Source of the DNA: Pyrus communis
Lineage: Eukaryota; Streptophyta; Magnoliopsida; Rosales; Rosaceae
Assembly: GCF_963583255.1 (NCBI RefSeq)
Contig: NC_084813.1
Span: 15,265,799-15,329,798, forward strand
Length of the DNA: 64,000 bases
Direction of reading: 5' to 3'
Part shown: positions 1 to 12,180 of the stretch, piece after piece
How positions within the stretch are numbered: the first letter of the stretch is position 1
Layout: every line of letters starts with the position of its first letter
Made by a program: the position numbers and the translations under genes
Notes under the pieces: model-generated
Databases searched by the model: none
What the model was told of the DNA's origin: nothing
The model's input: the letters and a program-made list of their open reading frames with translations, nothing else

Positions 1-210
1 TAAGCAGATGCTTAGTAAACTTTGAACAATTCTTGTGTGTTTTCCAGAAAATGAAAGATAGAAGGTAAAAACTAGATTCTACGCCGCCACCCACCCCCCC
101 CCCCCGGCGGGGCCGGGGCGGGAAGATGAAGGTGGATCAACAAGGGGGGCATGTGATGCAAACACCAACAGGTGAGAAGCTTCCACAAAAGTTGAAGTAA
201 AATATTTAAC
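1..210 (-). other. Intron 2 of the remorin gene, with a GC-rich poly-C island
   Basis: No exon that continues the reading frame was found here, so this is read as intron. It contains a run of 12 C at 94-105 followed by a G/C-rich stretch to about 122, which stands out strongly from the AT-rich surroundings. Confidence 0.5.
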
Positions 211-927
211 CTTTTAGAAGCACATCAGCTGAGGTTGAGACCCCATTGAAAGCTCTGGCAGATTGATAATTGTTCAGAGAAACACATCTTTGGAAGCTTG
301 AGACCACCTTTGAGACCTTATCCTCTGTGACCCTTGATTTTTCAGCAAAAACCTCACATTGTTTTGGGTTAAAAATATTTGTGGAATCTGATTGTGGCTT
401 GATGGTGTGAGCAGGAGATTCTTGGCAGGAAGTGCTTATGAGCCACTTCTCAGCATCATCCCACTTTGAAGGAAAGCTCTTTCTCGAAAAGTTCCCAACT
501 GAGAAGCAGAAAACTGGCCTTCCAGGAGTGGGAGGAGCTTCTACTGCTCTCCTCTGTGTCACAGAGCTCACTCCTCCCTCCCTCCGCTGTGCTGACGTGA
601 CATTTCTTGGGACCGGGAGTGACTTGACAAAATCAGAGGTTTCCTTGAGGTTGAGCTTGCAGAGAGGATCTGGAAATGTGTCAGCAAATGGATTGTTACT
701 GGTTTTTCCATAGAAGCTTGGGTTGCTCTCCAATGGCGGTTCCTGAATCACAAACACCAAAAACAACAGGAAACAAAAAAGGAAAACAAGGAAGAGTAAT
801 TAAAACTCATATGGGCAAATGTAAAAACAAAATAAAGGTAAAAGGAAAAAACCAAATGTGAGATATTTACCCCACTGGATGAGATAAAAGATGGAGGTTG
901 AAAGCATCTGGGGTTTGTGAGATCCAT
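211..927 (-). CDS. Remorin family protein, N-terminal part (gene runs off the left edge)
   Basis: Two coding exons are visible. Exon 1 (927-871) encodes 19 residues from an ATG in MDLTNPRC and ends at a GT donor. Exon 2 (742-211) starts after a CAG acceptor with EPPLESNPSF and ends one base into a codon at GGTTAAA. The join keeps frame. The segments NNPFADTFPDPL, TPGRPVFCFSVGN and FPSKWDDAEKWL are what I recognise from long remorin-family proteins of the At1g45207 type. The conserved C-terminal remorin domain, a coiled-coil region tied to plasma-membrane association, would lie off the window, so membrane function is inferred from the family only. The stretch 1-210 looks like intron 2. A repeated GGATGT hexamer and a short GA tract lie just upstream of the ATG. 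Confidence 0.72.
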
Positions 928-2728
928 GGAGAGAGAGAGAGAGGCTTTGTGGATGTGGATGTGGATGTGGATGGGATGCTTCTCTTTATGGAGTCAATAC
1001 TTTTTGGTATCTTGAACAAGAGCTGTGTCTATCTCCTCCACCATTTGGGTAAATTATAAAACACTTTTTCATAAGAAAATGACTCAGTGAACAGAAAATT
1101 TGAAGCAGAGTAGAAAAGCATTGACTGCTCCCAAGTTGCAAAAAAATTTTGGGACTGTGAATGAAGTTGAGGTTTTATCATAAAATTAATTGGTAATATA
1201 ATGAGTAGTTTAATCTCTTATAAGCCCTTGCAAGATCATTCTTTCTATCAATGTGTGACTCATTCTCAACACACTCTCTCACGTGTGGTGAATTTTCAAG
1301 CCTAACACGTGGATAGCACAATGGGATAACGTGAAGCACATGTGACCGTTTGGCTTCACACGTAGGACAACCTACTATGATACCTTCTTAACAAACTGGG
1401 GTATCCCAATTAAGATTGAGGGAGGTAATTAAGGCAATCTCCAACCGAAGGCTAGCCAGAGGGCTCGTTTTTTACCTCTGGTCCTCCAAGATATTAATAT
1501 TTTAATGAACAGTACATGACCATATTTGTCTCAATCTCCAACCGAAGACCAAAGAACCATAAGGCTCGTTTTAACGTTGTCATAAAAAACCGAAGATCAA
1601 AAGACCATATTTATCTCTATATCCCTTAAGTTGGATAATGCTCGAACATAACAAGACACGTTCTTTTTCTCTCACTCATACCAGTTAAAAGTACTGTTAC
1701 AAAATTGAGTCACATGGGAGTTGGCAGGAAGCAAAAGCTTTGACGCTCGGCCTTCAAAATTTAGACTTACTGTATAACTACAGTGACAGGGCGTCGCACA
1801 TGAGCAGAGGCAAGACTAGGAACTAGAAAGTGGACGAAAGAGTGTACCTGTACCTCGTAAAAAGAAGAGGGACTGCTTTGAGAGTAGTCCCAAGCGTGTG
1901 AGAGAGAGAGAGAGATTACTTGTTTGTTTTATATTGGGAAGCTTCTTTTGGGGTTGATCGATCCCCTTCTCTAGGTTGTGTCCTTTTACAGCTTTTACAA
2001 TTTACAGGCTTTGTAATTTGGATGGACTCTATGGATTATGGTGTATGTCTCATTCTTGGTAACTAGATTGCTCTATATCCCATCTCTATGTTTGTCTGTC
2101 TGTATTGCTCTTGGCCTATAACCCAATTGTTTGAGAGATGTAAAGAAAAGGTGACAAAAACAAGTGGTGGTGGTGCGTATCAAGAACTTGTATTGGGTAC
2201 ATTGGAAGTAGTTTTGGGTAGTTACAACTTACATGAAGTTGAACACCAAGAACACATGCTATACTTTCAAGAAGTTGAATTTCAAGATTGGCTCATGTTA
2301 TGGTCCAGAATTCTTAACCCTTGGATCTTTAGTTAAGGAATAATGTCTAAACAGCTTAAAGTTCCGTACCATGACATTCGTTTACTGCACTTTTATCTAT
2401 CTTTGAAATTACATATTTTGTAATATAAGACACCCTGCAGTGCGCAGACTCACCCTTAGTTTAAAATAGATCTAGACTCTGATTTTAATTTAGGATAAAG
2501 CTAAGGATACTAAATTTTATAAACTAAATGATAGGAAAGTTGATGAATTCGATTATTATTTAAGTGTTGACTAATGTACTTATTTCTTATTGATAATACA
2601 TCACTTAATTTGCAAATTTAGTCTACTTGCACTTTTACCCATCATTTCCATAATATGGCTTCGTCACTGTCCGATTGTAGGTCAACACGCCTTGACTTCG
2701 ATGTTTATTTGGATATTCAGGTCAGGAT
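928..2728. other. Intergenic: remorin promoter side plus degenerate repeats
   Basis: Just upstream of the remorin ATG are short GA and GGATGT repeats (930-975). ACGTG-containing motifs occur at about 1,280-1,320. At about 1,433-1,640 the phrase CTCCAACCGAAG recurs with GGCTCGTTTT, suggesting a degenerate dispersed repeat. A short open frame at 2,088-2,336 has no recognisable domain and no intron support, so it is not called as a gene. Confidence 0.4.
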
Positions 2729-3312
2729 TGTGGAGCCAAAAATAATCAAGAGGCGACACATGGAGTTTTGGGCAAAAAAGACAAAATTACCCTTGAGGAG
2801 CACCGGAATTCCTACGCGCAAGTAGTGAACAAACATCCCACAATCAATCAAAATTGCCCAAATAGGCATTTATTTTTAAACCTATTTCATCCATCCTCAT
2901 CAAATCCTCTCCACAAGGTAACCCCCGAAACATTTCTTTTAAATTATGTTAATTGGCTAATTAATGGATTTATTACCTAATTAATCTATTAATGGCCAAT
3001 TAAACCACCAATTACACCCAAAAAAATACACAAAGGGCCGGTCACCTTCTCTCCCAAAGGGACCGGCCATGCACTATATATTCAACCTCATTTCCTCTAA
3101 AAACCTAGGTCTTGACTCTTGCTAAACACTCAAAAATTCCCCAAACATTTTTCTCTCAAAATTCTAACTTTGGCATCGGATGTTCTTCTGCCAAAGCCAC
3201 CCCTTCCCCCCATTCATCGTGGGAGCGTGAGGCTCTTGGCCTTGACCAAAGGTGTTATTTGTTTTGTAGGTGCAATTTTGTCCAAGATCAAGGAGAAAGA
3301 AATTTGCATCCA
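2729..3312 (+). repeat. TE1 5' LTR
   Basis: 584 bp, TG...CA, roughly 90% alike by eye to the copy at 10,960. A TATATATT box lies at 3,075-3,082 and is shared with the other LTR, so it is the likely element promoter. The homology between the copies stops exactly after GCATCCA, which fixes the LTR end. Confidence 0.88.
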
Positions 3313-3316
3313 CAAA

Positions 3317-3335
3317 TTGGTGTTTTCATTGAGAG
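3317..3335 (+). other. TE1 primer-binding site
   Basis: TTGGTGTTTTCATTGAGAG begins four bases after the 5' LTR and carries the TGG expected opposite a tRNA CCA end. The tRNA species was not assigned. Confidence 0.55.
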
Positions 3336-3473
3336 TTGAGTCTCACACTCATAGAAGACTCTTGCATTCAAGGTTTTCTATTTTCTTGTCCATTTGTAGA
3401 TTTTTCGTACATTCTTATTTTTAGAATTTTTTATTCGCAAAAATTCTTTGATAAAACGTAAAAGAGAAGTATA

Positions 3474-5332
3474 ATGGCTAGAAATTTAGAAAATTCAACA
3501 AGTGAAAATTCCAATATTCAAAAGATAGGACCGCGGCGATTCACAAGGCTAAACGTGACAATAAGTGGAGCGGCACCAGAACCACGAGTTTCCACCATGG
3601 GAACCACCGCGATAGCCACCATGGTAGCCACCCGCAGCAAGGTCCATGGTGTCACCACCACAGCCCGAGCTGTGTCATCCAAGGCTCACGGCACCAAAGC
3701 CATGGTGTAAGCCATGTGACTCCAATCCCAACGCGAGCTCAACGCGTTGTTAAGCCGAGCCTAAGCCTCACGCGAACTCTCGTGGCCCAGCCTACTCCCA
3801 CCAAGCAGCCCACTCTCTTGGCCTAGCCTGCTTCCACCGAGCAACCCACTCTCGTGGCCCAGCCTGCTCCCGCCGAGCAGCCCACTCCCATGGCCCAGCC
3901 TACTCCCGTGGCCTTCCAAGCAACCCAAATCGATCCAAGATTAGTTCTACCGTCCTGGCTCCAAATTTCCAAACCAACGATCTAACTGGAAGCATTTTCA
4001 CCATATTTTTCTATGGATTTGACATTTCCTAACTCAAATCTCACACCCGGAATCTACCACACTTCCACTACTCAAGGAAACGCATTCCTTCCAAGCTATT
4101 CCGAACCAAATAGAGAATAACATTTGTCTCGACAAGTCATAGAGTTGACGAGCGCCCTTACATAACAGACGACCTTGGTGAACCAGCTCTTGCAGCGTAC
4201 CGAGATGCAATGTGCCCCATACGAGGTGTCCCTAAGTAGGACAACGGCAGACAAATAACCTCTTTAGCAGCCTCCCAGCAAGTAGCCGCTCGACCAGCCA
4301 CAAACCAAGCATTTAGGAAGTGTACACTCCCAATTGGGCCCTTGAGATAGCGTATACTTCCATCTTAGCGCACAGAGGAGCGTGCACTCTCGACTAGGCC
4401 CACGGACGAACATATATACACGGTTGGGGTCACACTCCAATAGTCAACACGAGCAACCTTCTAGGCGAAGTCTTCATTCGCAGCTAAGCCCATAAGAAGC
4501 ATCATTCACCTTACATCGGAGTAGGCAGCATGACGGACAGAGAGAAACAATCACTCAATCCGGCTCAAGTTCAACCGGCAACCTGCGAAGAACTCACTCG
4601 TCTGCTAGGAACGTATCATACGTATCGCATTCGCGGCATAGACGAGCCAAACACATGGAAGAGTAGCCTAGACCAGCAAGTCATGGCTGGGGATAGCTAA
4701 GAGCTCTGTTACCCCAACAAAGGTAAATTCAAGAAGAAGTAGAGAGACTCTTGACCAAGTGATCACGTAATTTCCAACGCAACGAGGTCACTGACGAGGC
4801 ACTACAACAGAACACGACCAACATAAGCAAGTCACATTTCATGGACGAGATCGAGCTGGCAGGGCCTTCACACGAGTTCAACATGCCACATTTCACATCT
4901 TTCAAAGGGGATGAAGACCAGAAGAAACACTTAAAGCACTATCGAAGCGCAATGATCCTCTATCGAAACAACGATGATCTCATCTGTAAGATATTCACCA
5001 CCACTCTACAAGACGAGGCGCAAGATTGGTTCTACACCTTACCGCCACAATCCATCCGGAGTTTCGACTAACTTTCTTTGGTTTTCACCAAAGAATATTC
5101 ATCATATCGCTCGATCAAAAAGAAGTCCGACCATTTATTTAACGTCAAGAAGAACCCAAAGGAGTCACTTCACGACTATGTGAAAAGGTTCAAAGCAGAA
5201 AAGGTAAGGATAGTCAGATGCAACGACTTGATAGCTAAAACAACATTCCCAAAAAGGACTTCCAGCAGACCACCTGCTATTCGGAAAATTGATCATGAAA
5301 GAATATCTAACTCTAGCTATTCGCAAAATTGA
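3474..5332 (+). pseudogene. TE1 gag pseudogene
   Basis: The recognisable gag core is at 4,841-5,332: MPHFTSFKGDEDQKKHLKHY, then QDWFYTLPPQSI, an in-frame TAA at 5,069, then DHLFNVKKNPKESLHDYVKR in the same frame. This order matches the retrotransposon gag family, whose product forms virus-like particles in the cytoplasm. Upstream, 3,474-3,710 is a short open frame rich in Ala and Thr, followed by the Pro-rich 36-bp repeat tract and a stop-riddled region with no clear domain. No zinc knuckle was found. It cannot encode an intact gag. Confidence 0.75.
3779..3913 (+). repeat. 36-bp tandem repeat coding a 12-residue Pro/Gln/Thr motif
   Basis: Three full units and a partial fourth. In one frame they read LVAQPTPTKQPT, LLA-stop-PASTEQPT, LVAQPAPAEQPT and PMAQPTPVA. 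Because the period is a multiple of three the repeat preserves frame, fitting a disordered Pro-rich linker in gag. One unit has a TAG where the others have CAG. Confidence 0.8.
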
Positions 5333-6060
5333 TCATGAAAGAATATCTAACTCTAGCATACTCTTTCACTCTAGCAGGGAAGCATGCATTTTGGGATGAG
5401 GTTCGCCGATGCATATTCAAGGACTTGAAGAAGTACATAAGACTTATTCGCATGTTTGACATTATCTAAAACAGCAATAAGCTCTACCATCATACGAGAA
5501 GAGATGGGGGCCCGACTACTTGTATTCCATAGTTCAAAAGCTCTCATCGATGCTATCATAAATTCAAAAGCTAACTTTGGTGATAGTTGTTGCAAGCAAG
5601 AAGCTCAAGTTTTAACTTCAAACACACGCAGTTATCCTCATGATGCACTATTCCGCCCAATCCAAACATGCAATGATAAACCCTAATAGATGCAAAGTTT
5701 TCTAACAAACGCAACAACTCGGCCCAAAAGACACACCAAGGGTAGACGAACACTAAAAGGACACATTCGGAAACAAGTTTTGTCCTCGTTGCCCCAAAAG
5801 ATTCTATATAGGAACAATATGTACCGGCAGTTGAGCACTACCTCCTGCTACACGTCACAAGGCCCTAGCCTACCCTTACTCCATAATTTAGCTCTAGAGT
5901 GGTCCAATGCTGGCAGTTAAGCATTTCCTGCTACGTGTAACATGGTCTCAACTCCATGAATCTCTACCTCGCATTCACGACACAACAAAAAAGCCCAACA
6001 ACGCCCCGAAGGTAGCCGAGCAAGCCCTAGCCGTGCCTACTCCACCCGATGGAGACTTCT
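5333..6060 (+). other. TE1 degenerate internal region without recognisable pol domains
   Basis: All three forward frames are stop-riddled and no protease or reverse-transcriptase motif (such as YxDD) is visible. The region lies where those domains should be, so they were deleted or have decayed beyond recognition. The segment at 5,280-5,355 is a short direct duplication containing ATTGATCATGAAAGAATATC twice. Confidence 0.55.
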
Positions 6061-6068
6061 GACATTTG

Positions 6069-6300
6069 CATGTCGACGGTGCATCCAACAACAAAGGTTC
6101 GAAAGCAAGCATAGTCCTTGTCACCCTAGACGATTCGATATCCAAACAAGCGATCACTCTAGACTTTAAAGCATCCAACAACGAAGCAGAGTACGAGACC
6201 CTACTAACAGGCCTTTGAATAGCAAAATACTTGGCGGTGAAAAAGCTAGTAATTCATTCTGATTCTCAATTAATCACTAGCCAGACTACTTGAGGCGTTT
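6069..6300 (+). pseudogene. TE1 archaeal-type RNase H remnant
   Basis: The frame from 6,069 reads HVDGASNNKGSKASIVLV, then NNEAEYETLLTGL, a stop, then KLVIHSDSQLITSQ. The spaced Asp, Glu and Asp (VDG, AEYE, SDSQ) are the usual catalytic acids of type I RNase H, and the wording is that of the second RNase H that marks TAT elements. In a live element it degrades the RNA of the RNA-DNA hybrid. Here it is broken by stops and has no intact reading frame. Confidence 0.75.
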
Positions 6301-6489
6301 CAGACTTACACCTTCACTCAAGTTCCACAGGCAGACAATGCTCACGTGGACTCACTAGCCGACCTAGGCTCCGCCCCCGACCACTAACTCAAACACTTTA
6401 TTCTGATGGAGTATCTAGATGAGCTAAGCATAGAGGTAAAGCCAACAGCTGAGGTGTCACAAGTTAGTACAACTCCAAACTGACAAGAT

Positions 6490-7750
6490 TTCATTGTAAA
6501 CTAGTTGGTCAATGACACATTCCCCACAGAAAGATTGAAGTCTAGGAAGCTCCAAATCAAGGCAACACGCTACTACATGTGGACCAATATTATCATCCGA
6601 AAATCCTACACGGGACTACATCTCCGCTGCCTAGCGCCTCCCGATGGCTTAAATGCTCTAAGCTTAATCCACAAAGGCATTTGTGGAAATCACTTTGGAG
6701 GTCGATCCTTAGCACAGAAGGCTCTTAACGCAGGCTACTGCTGGCTTACCATGCATCGAGATGCTAAGGAGTTAGTACAAAATTATGACTGTTGCCAACG
6801 TTACAAGTCGGTACCATCACTGCCTGCCAACGAGCTACACCCACAGACGAATCATTGGCCATTCATACAGTGGGTAATCGACCTGGTAGGACCTATGCCG
6901 CCTGTTACTGGGAGCAGAGGTATGATGATCGTGGCAACCGATTACTTCACCAAATTGGTAGAAGCAGAGCCCAAGACAACCACAACTCAGACAGATATAG
7001 AGCACTTCATATGAAGGAACATCATTTGCTGATATAGCATCCCTCAGTTTATCTTCATCAACAACGACCCGTAATTCGTGGGCAAATATATGGAGAAGTT
7101 CTTCCAAAAGTATGGCATCAAACAGCACATGTCCACGCCAAGATATCCTCAAGGTAATAGGCAGACCGAAGCATCCAACAAGATGATTATCGGCTGCCTC
7201 AAGAAATCCTTCTCCAACAAGAAGGGAAAATGGCCAGACGAACTCTCCGAATATCAATGGGCATAACGCACCACCAAAAGACGAGCAACCGATGAGACTC
7301 TTTTCTCTTTGGTATTTGGCTCAGAAGCAATCATTCATCCCAATGTCATCAAGCCAAGTATCATCACTCTACTACCAAACATTGAGCTGAATAGTAAGGA
7401 GATGGCCACAAGCTTAGATATGGCAGAGGAGAAACGTGAGCAGACCATTACCCACATCGCAACCTAACAACAGCTCTTCTTCAACTACAACAAAATGGCC
7501 AAGATCCAGAAGTTCCAGCCCGAAGATCTAGTCCTAAGAAAAGCCTTCATCATTGCCTGTAGAGAAGGCTCCAAAAAATGGATCCCATCTGGGAAGGTCA
7601 ATACAAGATCAGCAGAATAGGCGGCAAAAGTAATAACACCCTCGCTACCAAAAAATGACAAAAAGATAAAAAAAACAGTGGAATGCATACAATCTGAGGA
7701 AGTACCATGTGTGACCTCCTACTACATCAAAGCCCGAAGACTCAAGTAAC
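6490..7750 (+). pseudogene. TE1 integrase pseudogene
   Basis: The frame at 6,505-7,014 contains the zinc-binding HHCC region (HKGICGNHFGG, then NYDCCQRYK) and the first catalytic Asp in WVIDLVGPMPP. After a TGA the same frame resumes at 7,078 with FFQKYGIKQHMSTPRYPQGN and the catalytic Glu in RQTEASNK, and runs on to a C-terminal KMAKIQKFQPEDLVLRKAF. The second catalytic Asp position reads INNDP followed by a stop, so both the active site and the frame are lost. No chromodomain is seen. Confidence 0.82.
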
Positions 7751-8997
7751 TCGACGGGCACCACCTCACAAGCTGAGGATTATCCAGTTATTATGCAATT
7801 CCTACCTTAGAGCTAAGTTCTTGTTCATTTCACTCGTTTTTCAATGAGGAATTCAAAAGTAATCACAACTTAACTCGATTGCATGCTTACAACAACTGAT
7901 CACTCCTGCACTTCAAAAGAAGATCGCGCCCTTCTTAGGGACTCATCGCAGGAATTACGCCCCCCAAGAGACCACTATGCTCTCCAGTGCGAAAGGGTAA
8001 ACTAATTCCTCGACACCCACATGCATCAAATCTCTAAAACGGGAGGATAAAATCTACACTCTGAATATCCAAACATGGATGAGCCTGGCTGCCCTAGTAT
8101 AACTAGATGCACGATGGCTTGTGTCAAGATTCCTAAAAGTAGCCACAATGTATTTTTCAAGGCTTAGCTAACTGAAGGATTTTGGGTCTCTTGGCCTAAT
8201 CTGTGGATAACCAGGCCCTAGAGACTGAGGGGGCACATTATGCAGTACGCCCTATAGATTGCGGCCCTGGAACCCTAAAGCTACTACCGAGTGCACTAAG
8301 GTAGCCTATAGTTTCCGGAAGACTGCCTGCGGCTTGCCTTTCGAGTAGTAAAACCACGCTAGACTTATACAACCGCACATTCTTATTAAAGGTTAAACAA
8401 GTTAACATGCATATACGAAGCTTTATCCACTGCTGACATGCTACGTAGTCGATAAGCTTCACTTCTGCCAAGTGTGGAACAACTTACACCAAGTCCTAAA
8501 GTGTTGTGATACTTGCTACGCAACCTATGGAATTGGAGAAAGACAAGGTTAGCAGCCTAGTGGTTACGCGGACTTGTCTGTTTCTATAAGTAAGACATTT
8601 GGCTACCAACCTTATGGCTAACAACTTTACAAAGTTCTACACCAACATCTACAACTACATAGGCTACGTGGACCTATCTGCTTATAGAAAAGAAGCACGC
8701 CTGCCATGGTCTATAAAGTCTAAAGGTTAAGGCATGAATAAAAGAAGCGAAGATGAAGAAAGAGGAAGGAAATATGTTTATAAACAACTAGCAAATGTCG
8801 AAGGAGTTTGAGCAAAACAAGAGTTACAAGAAAAAACAAAGACAATCCTAAAAGGCTACCTAGAAGACTACACTTCAGCAGCTTGGACATCCCACGACTA
8901 CTTAATCACCACACCTTTAGCAACCGTGACGTTCTTAGCAGCGGCATCATCCAGCACTTCACCCCTGGCTGCCCAGCCTGGGCACTAACTTTTCCAA
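7751..8997. other. TE1 region between integrase and antisense ORF
   Basis: No domain was recognised in six frames. A 77-codon minus frame at 8,238-8,471 has no features. It is spacer or the decayed 3' part of the antisense gene. Confidence 0.4.
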
Positions 8998-10081
8998 CTA
9001 CTTCACTGATGGAAGCCTCAAAAGTAAAAGCAAGAATGTCTTCCGGAGAAATAAAAAAGGTCTTGAAACCTCGAGCCCATCATTCTCACCTTTCAGTTGC
9101 TCATTTTCCTCGAGCAAACCAACACGGATGTGTTGTAACTCATCCACTTCCTTCTTCAGACTTTCGTTGATCTTCAATACACCTTGAAGTTTCAACTCTT
9201 GGGGTTCTAGCCTATCGACGATTCTCTTGAAGTGGATCACTTAATTATAGACAGTAATCAACTCTTTATCCTTTACATAAGTAACAAAACAAAGCTCAGA
9301 AACTGCAAGCTCAAGATCTTGAATCGAAGTTATGTAACATCCAATCTCTTTCTCTGCACTTTCATGCTTAACTTGAATCCCGTCAAGCCTAGTCTTTAAG
9401 TCAACAATATTTTGGCGAGCGGTCTCAAGTTGTAGAGAAGTGGGGGCAAAAATATTATATCCATTCAAAGCAATGAGCTCATAATCTAACTTCTTGATCC
9501 CCTCGACCGAGGAATAAGTTTCAACTGCCATAGTCTTCGACACCTCTTTGGCAGCCTTGCTATATCTACATCATATCAAGCAAAGCAGTCCTTTTATATT
9601 GGGTCATATGTTTCGCAAAGGAACTTGGGCGAACAACCTTTCTAACGCCATCAACAAACTTGGCACAAGCGTCCATGTCTTCAAGCAAATCTGGTTTCAA
9701 AAGCACACAGATCTCAGCAGGTTTAATGGATTTCTCACAGCTGCCCACGCGAGCAGTCTCCTCCTTCCCAATAGGCGAATCAGTCTCAGCAACGGAAGGA
9801 GTGGGCCTTAGTGCCACTTTAGCAGCAAAGTCCACCTTATCGCTCTTCATAATAGCAAGCCTTTCTGAAGGAGAACCAAACGTAGCTCCCAACAGACGTC
9901 TTGGCACAAACTTCAGCATTGGGGGCATGACAAGACCTATACACTGAGCAATATTATCAGCAATCGCACTAGCCATTCTTGACATGGCAGACGCCACATG
10001 CTCAGATCTAGCAGCCTTATTTTTCTTCCAATTAGAAGAAGTCATATCAATCACAGGCTTCTCAGCAGCAGGCGGAACCAC
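8998..10081 (-). pseudogene. TE1 antisense ORF (coiled-coil protein of TAT elements), broken
   Basis: On the strand opposite to gag-pol, between integrase and the 3' LTR, 10,081-9,566 gives 171 codons (VIDMTSSNWKKNKAARSEHV ... DMDACAKFVDGVRKVVRP). A second frame, 9,543-8,998, continues with LKTRLDGIQVKHESAEKEIG and, after an in-frame TAA at 9,241, with INESLKKEVDELQHIRVGLL. The second half is heptad-like and predicted by eye to be coiled coil. Antisense ORFs at this position are known in TAT retrotransposons; their function is not established. The change of frame between the halves could be an intron or a frameshift. See the matching gene in TE2 (56,676-58,097). Confidence 0.65.
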
Positions 10082-10959
10082 ATAAGCAGCAAATGAAGTC
10101 TTCAGTTTTTCTGAACCAACATCTCTTGAGCAGGTTGGGAAAATCTCTTCTTTCCACCTTCATTCATAGTAGGCTACATGACAACATTCAGACGAGCCAA
10201 TGCATCCGTCTTGATCTTCTTTACCTCATCTCTCGGGAGCAGCCCACCTTTCTCCCAACGAAGAGGATTGAGCAGCCAACGCCATTCATAGTACTCAGCA
10301 GGGGAGCTCAACCTATCCTGGCTTTTCCTTTATTTTTCTCTCGAACCAGCAAGCAAGAGGCCTATATGCCCAGCATTTCAGTAGCCTATGCGGCTCGCCT
10401 CGCATCGCGCCCCAACGTCTCAATCTGCGACCCCAACCACACAGCTGCCCTTAGCTTTAGGCCAAACCAAGCAACTCAAGTAGTGGTCTCTGCCACAACA
10501 CTTCCTTAGCCCATGCCGAGCCTACTCCTGGCCCCTGCCAGCCGACATGCCGCACTACCCCAAAGGCTGCCTCGCGGTAGCACTATCCGAGAAAAAGATA
10601 AGGAAAATTAATTTTTTCTTACCTCGGTGCGGTGCGGATAAGACAAAGAAAGCAACTAAAGATGGTCATTTGCACGGGCAAGTGTAGAAGATTGCTAGGG
10701 GAGGAGAACAAATATCCTCTAGTTTTCTCTCTCTTGTAGGGTAGAATAAATTGCTCTCCAAAGTTGATTTAATAATCCACTTAAGGTGGACTTAAATAGG
10801 CTTTGAGAGAAATTTATTTCCCTTTCCTAGAAGGATCTAATTTCCAATTAAAGAGGGAATCTACATCAAAATAAGAAGCAATCCTACGTTTCCTAAAGCA
10901 AGAAGATCTCTACACCTGATGCCCTTTCCTGCGAACAGCCCAACAGGTGTGGGGGCATT

Positions 10960-11537
10960 TGTGGAGCCAAAAATAATCAAGAGGCGACACGTAGAGTTTT
11001 GGGTAAAATGACAAAATTACCCTTGAGGAGCACCAGAATTCCTACGAGCGAACAATGAACAAACATCCACAATCAAGTCGAAAGTGCCCAAATAGGTATT
11101 TACTTTTAAACCTATTCCATCCATCCTCATCAAATCCTCTCCACAAGGTAACCCCCAAAACATTTCTTTTAAATTATGTTAATTGGCTAATTAATGGATT
11201 TATTACCTAATTAATCTATTAATGGCCAATTAAACCACCAATTACACCCAAAAATATACACAAAAGGCCAATCACCTTCTCTCCCAAAGGGTCGACCATG
11301 CACTATATATTCAACCTCATTTCCTCTAAAAACCTAGGTCTTGACTCTTGCTAAACACTCAAAAATTCTCCAAACACTTTTCTCTCAAAATTCTAACTTT
11401 GGCATCGGAGGTTCTTCGGCCAAAGCCCCCCCTCCAAATTCATCGTGGGGCGTGAGGCTCTTGGCCATGACCAAAGGTGTTATTTATTTTTTAGGTGCAA
11501 TTTTGTCCAAGATCAAGGAGGAAGAAATTTGCATCCA
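10960..11537 (+). repeat. TE1 3' LTR
   Basis: 578 bp, TGTGGAGCC to CATCCA, paired with 2,729-3,312. It is preceded by the purine tract of the polypurine primer (about 10,944-10,957). The sequence after 11,537 no longer matches the internal sequence that follows the 5' LTR. Confidence 0.87.
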
Positions 11538-12023
11538 GAGGGATGTGTCATTTATGTATCACACGTGCAAAATTGAGTACCCACCAAAGTTTTTTCTCAA
11601 TAAAGACACTAAAAAGAAAGGATAGTTCTCTTCACACACTCATTTTACCTCCCACATCCTTGTTAACTTTTTGTTATATATCTTCTTCATTTCATTCGAT
11701 TCGACAACCTAAAAGTGAGAGGAAGAAGTAAAATATGGTGTGTGGATAGCATTACCCAAAAGAAAAGTCCAAAACACAAGACAAAAGCTATGTAATTATT
11801 CGGCCTTTAGGCTTATTTATGCCTACGCCCTCTAAAACTCAATGAGTCTCACTTTATTCCATGTAACTCAAATTTTGTCTTAACCCTCTAAAACTCAACT
11901 TATTTTTCACTTTGCCCTATGTAGTCTGTTTGAAATTCCGTTAAAGTTGGTGACATGGCACAAATGGGTCCCTCTTTTTACAAAAATATATGCTATGTGG
12001 ATGCCATTTGAAAAAAAGAACAA
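11538..12023. other. Intergenic, no gene seen
   Basis: AT-rich sequence without recognisable coding potential. The two short open frames overlapping its start are mostly LTR. Confidence 0.4.
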
Positions 12024-12180
12024 TTTTTTTTTTTTGAACTAACGATATTATCTATAATAAGGGCAGGTAGGCTAAGCCTCACAATGGGCTAGCAATAATG
12101 TGGTTCAATTTTGCTTTTGACAAAAATCAAACCTAAGACATCTCACTTGCAAGTGAAGAGAAATATCATCAGACTATATA
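12024..12180 (-). mobile_element. SINE, family A copy 1
   Basis: Read on the minus strand it has a tRNA-like head, a B-box-like CTTAGGTTTGATTTT, then AACCACATTATTGCTAGCCC, GAGGCTTAGCC and GATAATATC, and ends in an A-tail (12 T on the plus strand at 12,024). The same order of blocks recurs at 30,088 (+) and 40,572 (-). Confidence 0.7.

Larger units (their letters stand above)
2729..11537 (+). mobile_element. TE1: decayed Ty3/gypsy LTR retrotransposon, TAT type
   Basis: Two direct LTRs (2,729-3,312 and 10,960-11,537) begin TGTGGAGCC and end CATCCA. A primer-binding-like TTGGTGTTTTCATTGAGAG follows the 5' LTR, and a purine-rich tract AGGTGTGGGGG precedes the 3' LTR. Inside, in order, are gag remnants, an archaeal-type RNase H remnant, an integrase pseudogene and an antisense coiled-coil ORF. 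Protease, reverse transcriptase and the first RNase H are not recognisable, so an internal deletion is inferred between about 5,330 and 6,060. The second RNase H plus antisense ORF point to the TAT lineage (established knowledge). The five bases flanking each end do not match (AGGAT against GAGGG), so no clean target duplication survives. Confidence 0.88.

Noticed and set aside
2088..2336. 82-codon frame
   Set aside because: No domain, no splice support and poor upstream context; mentioned only as intergenic.
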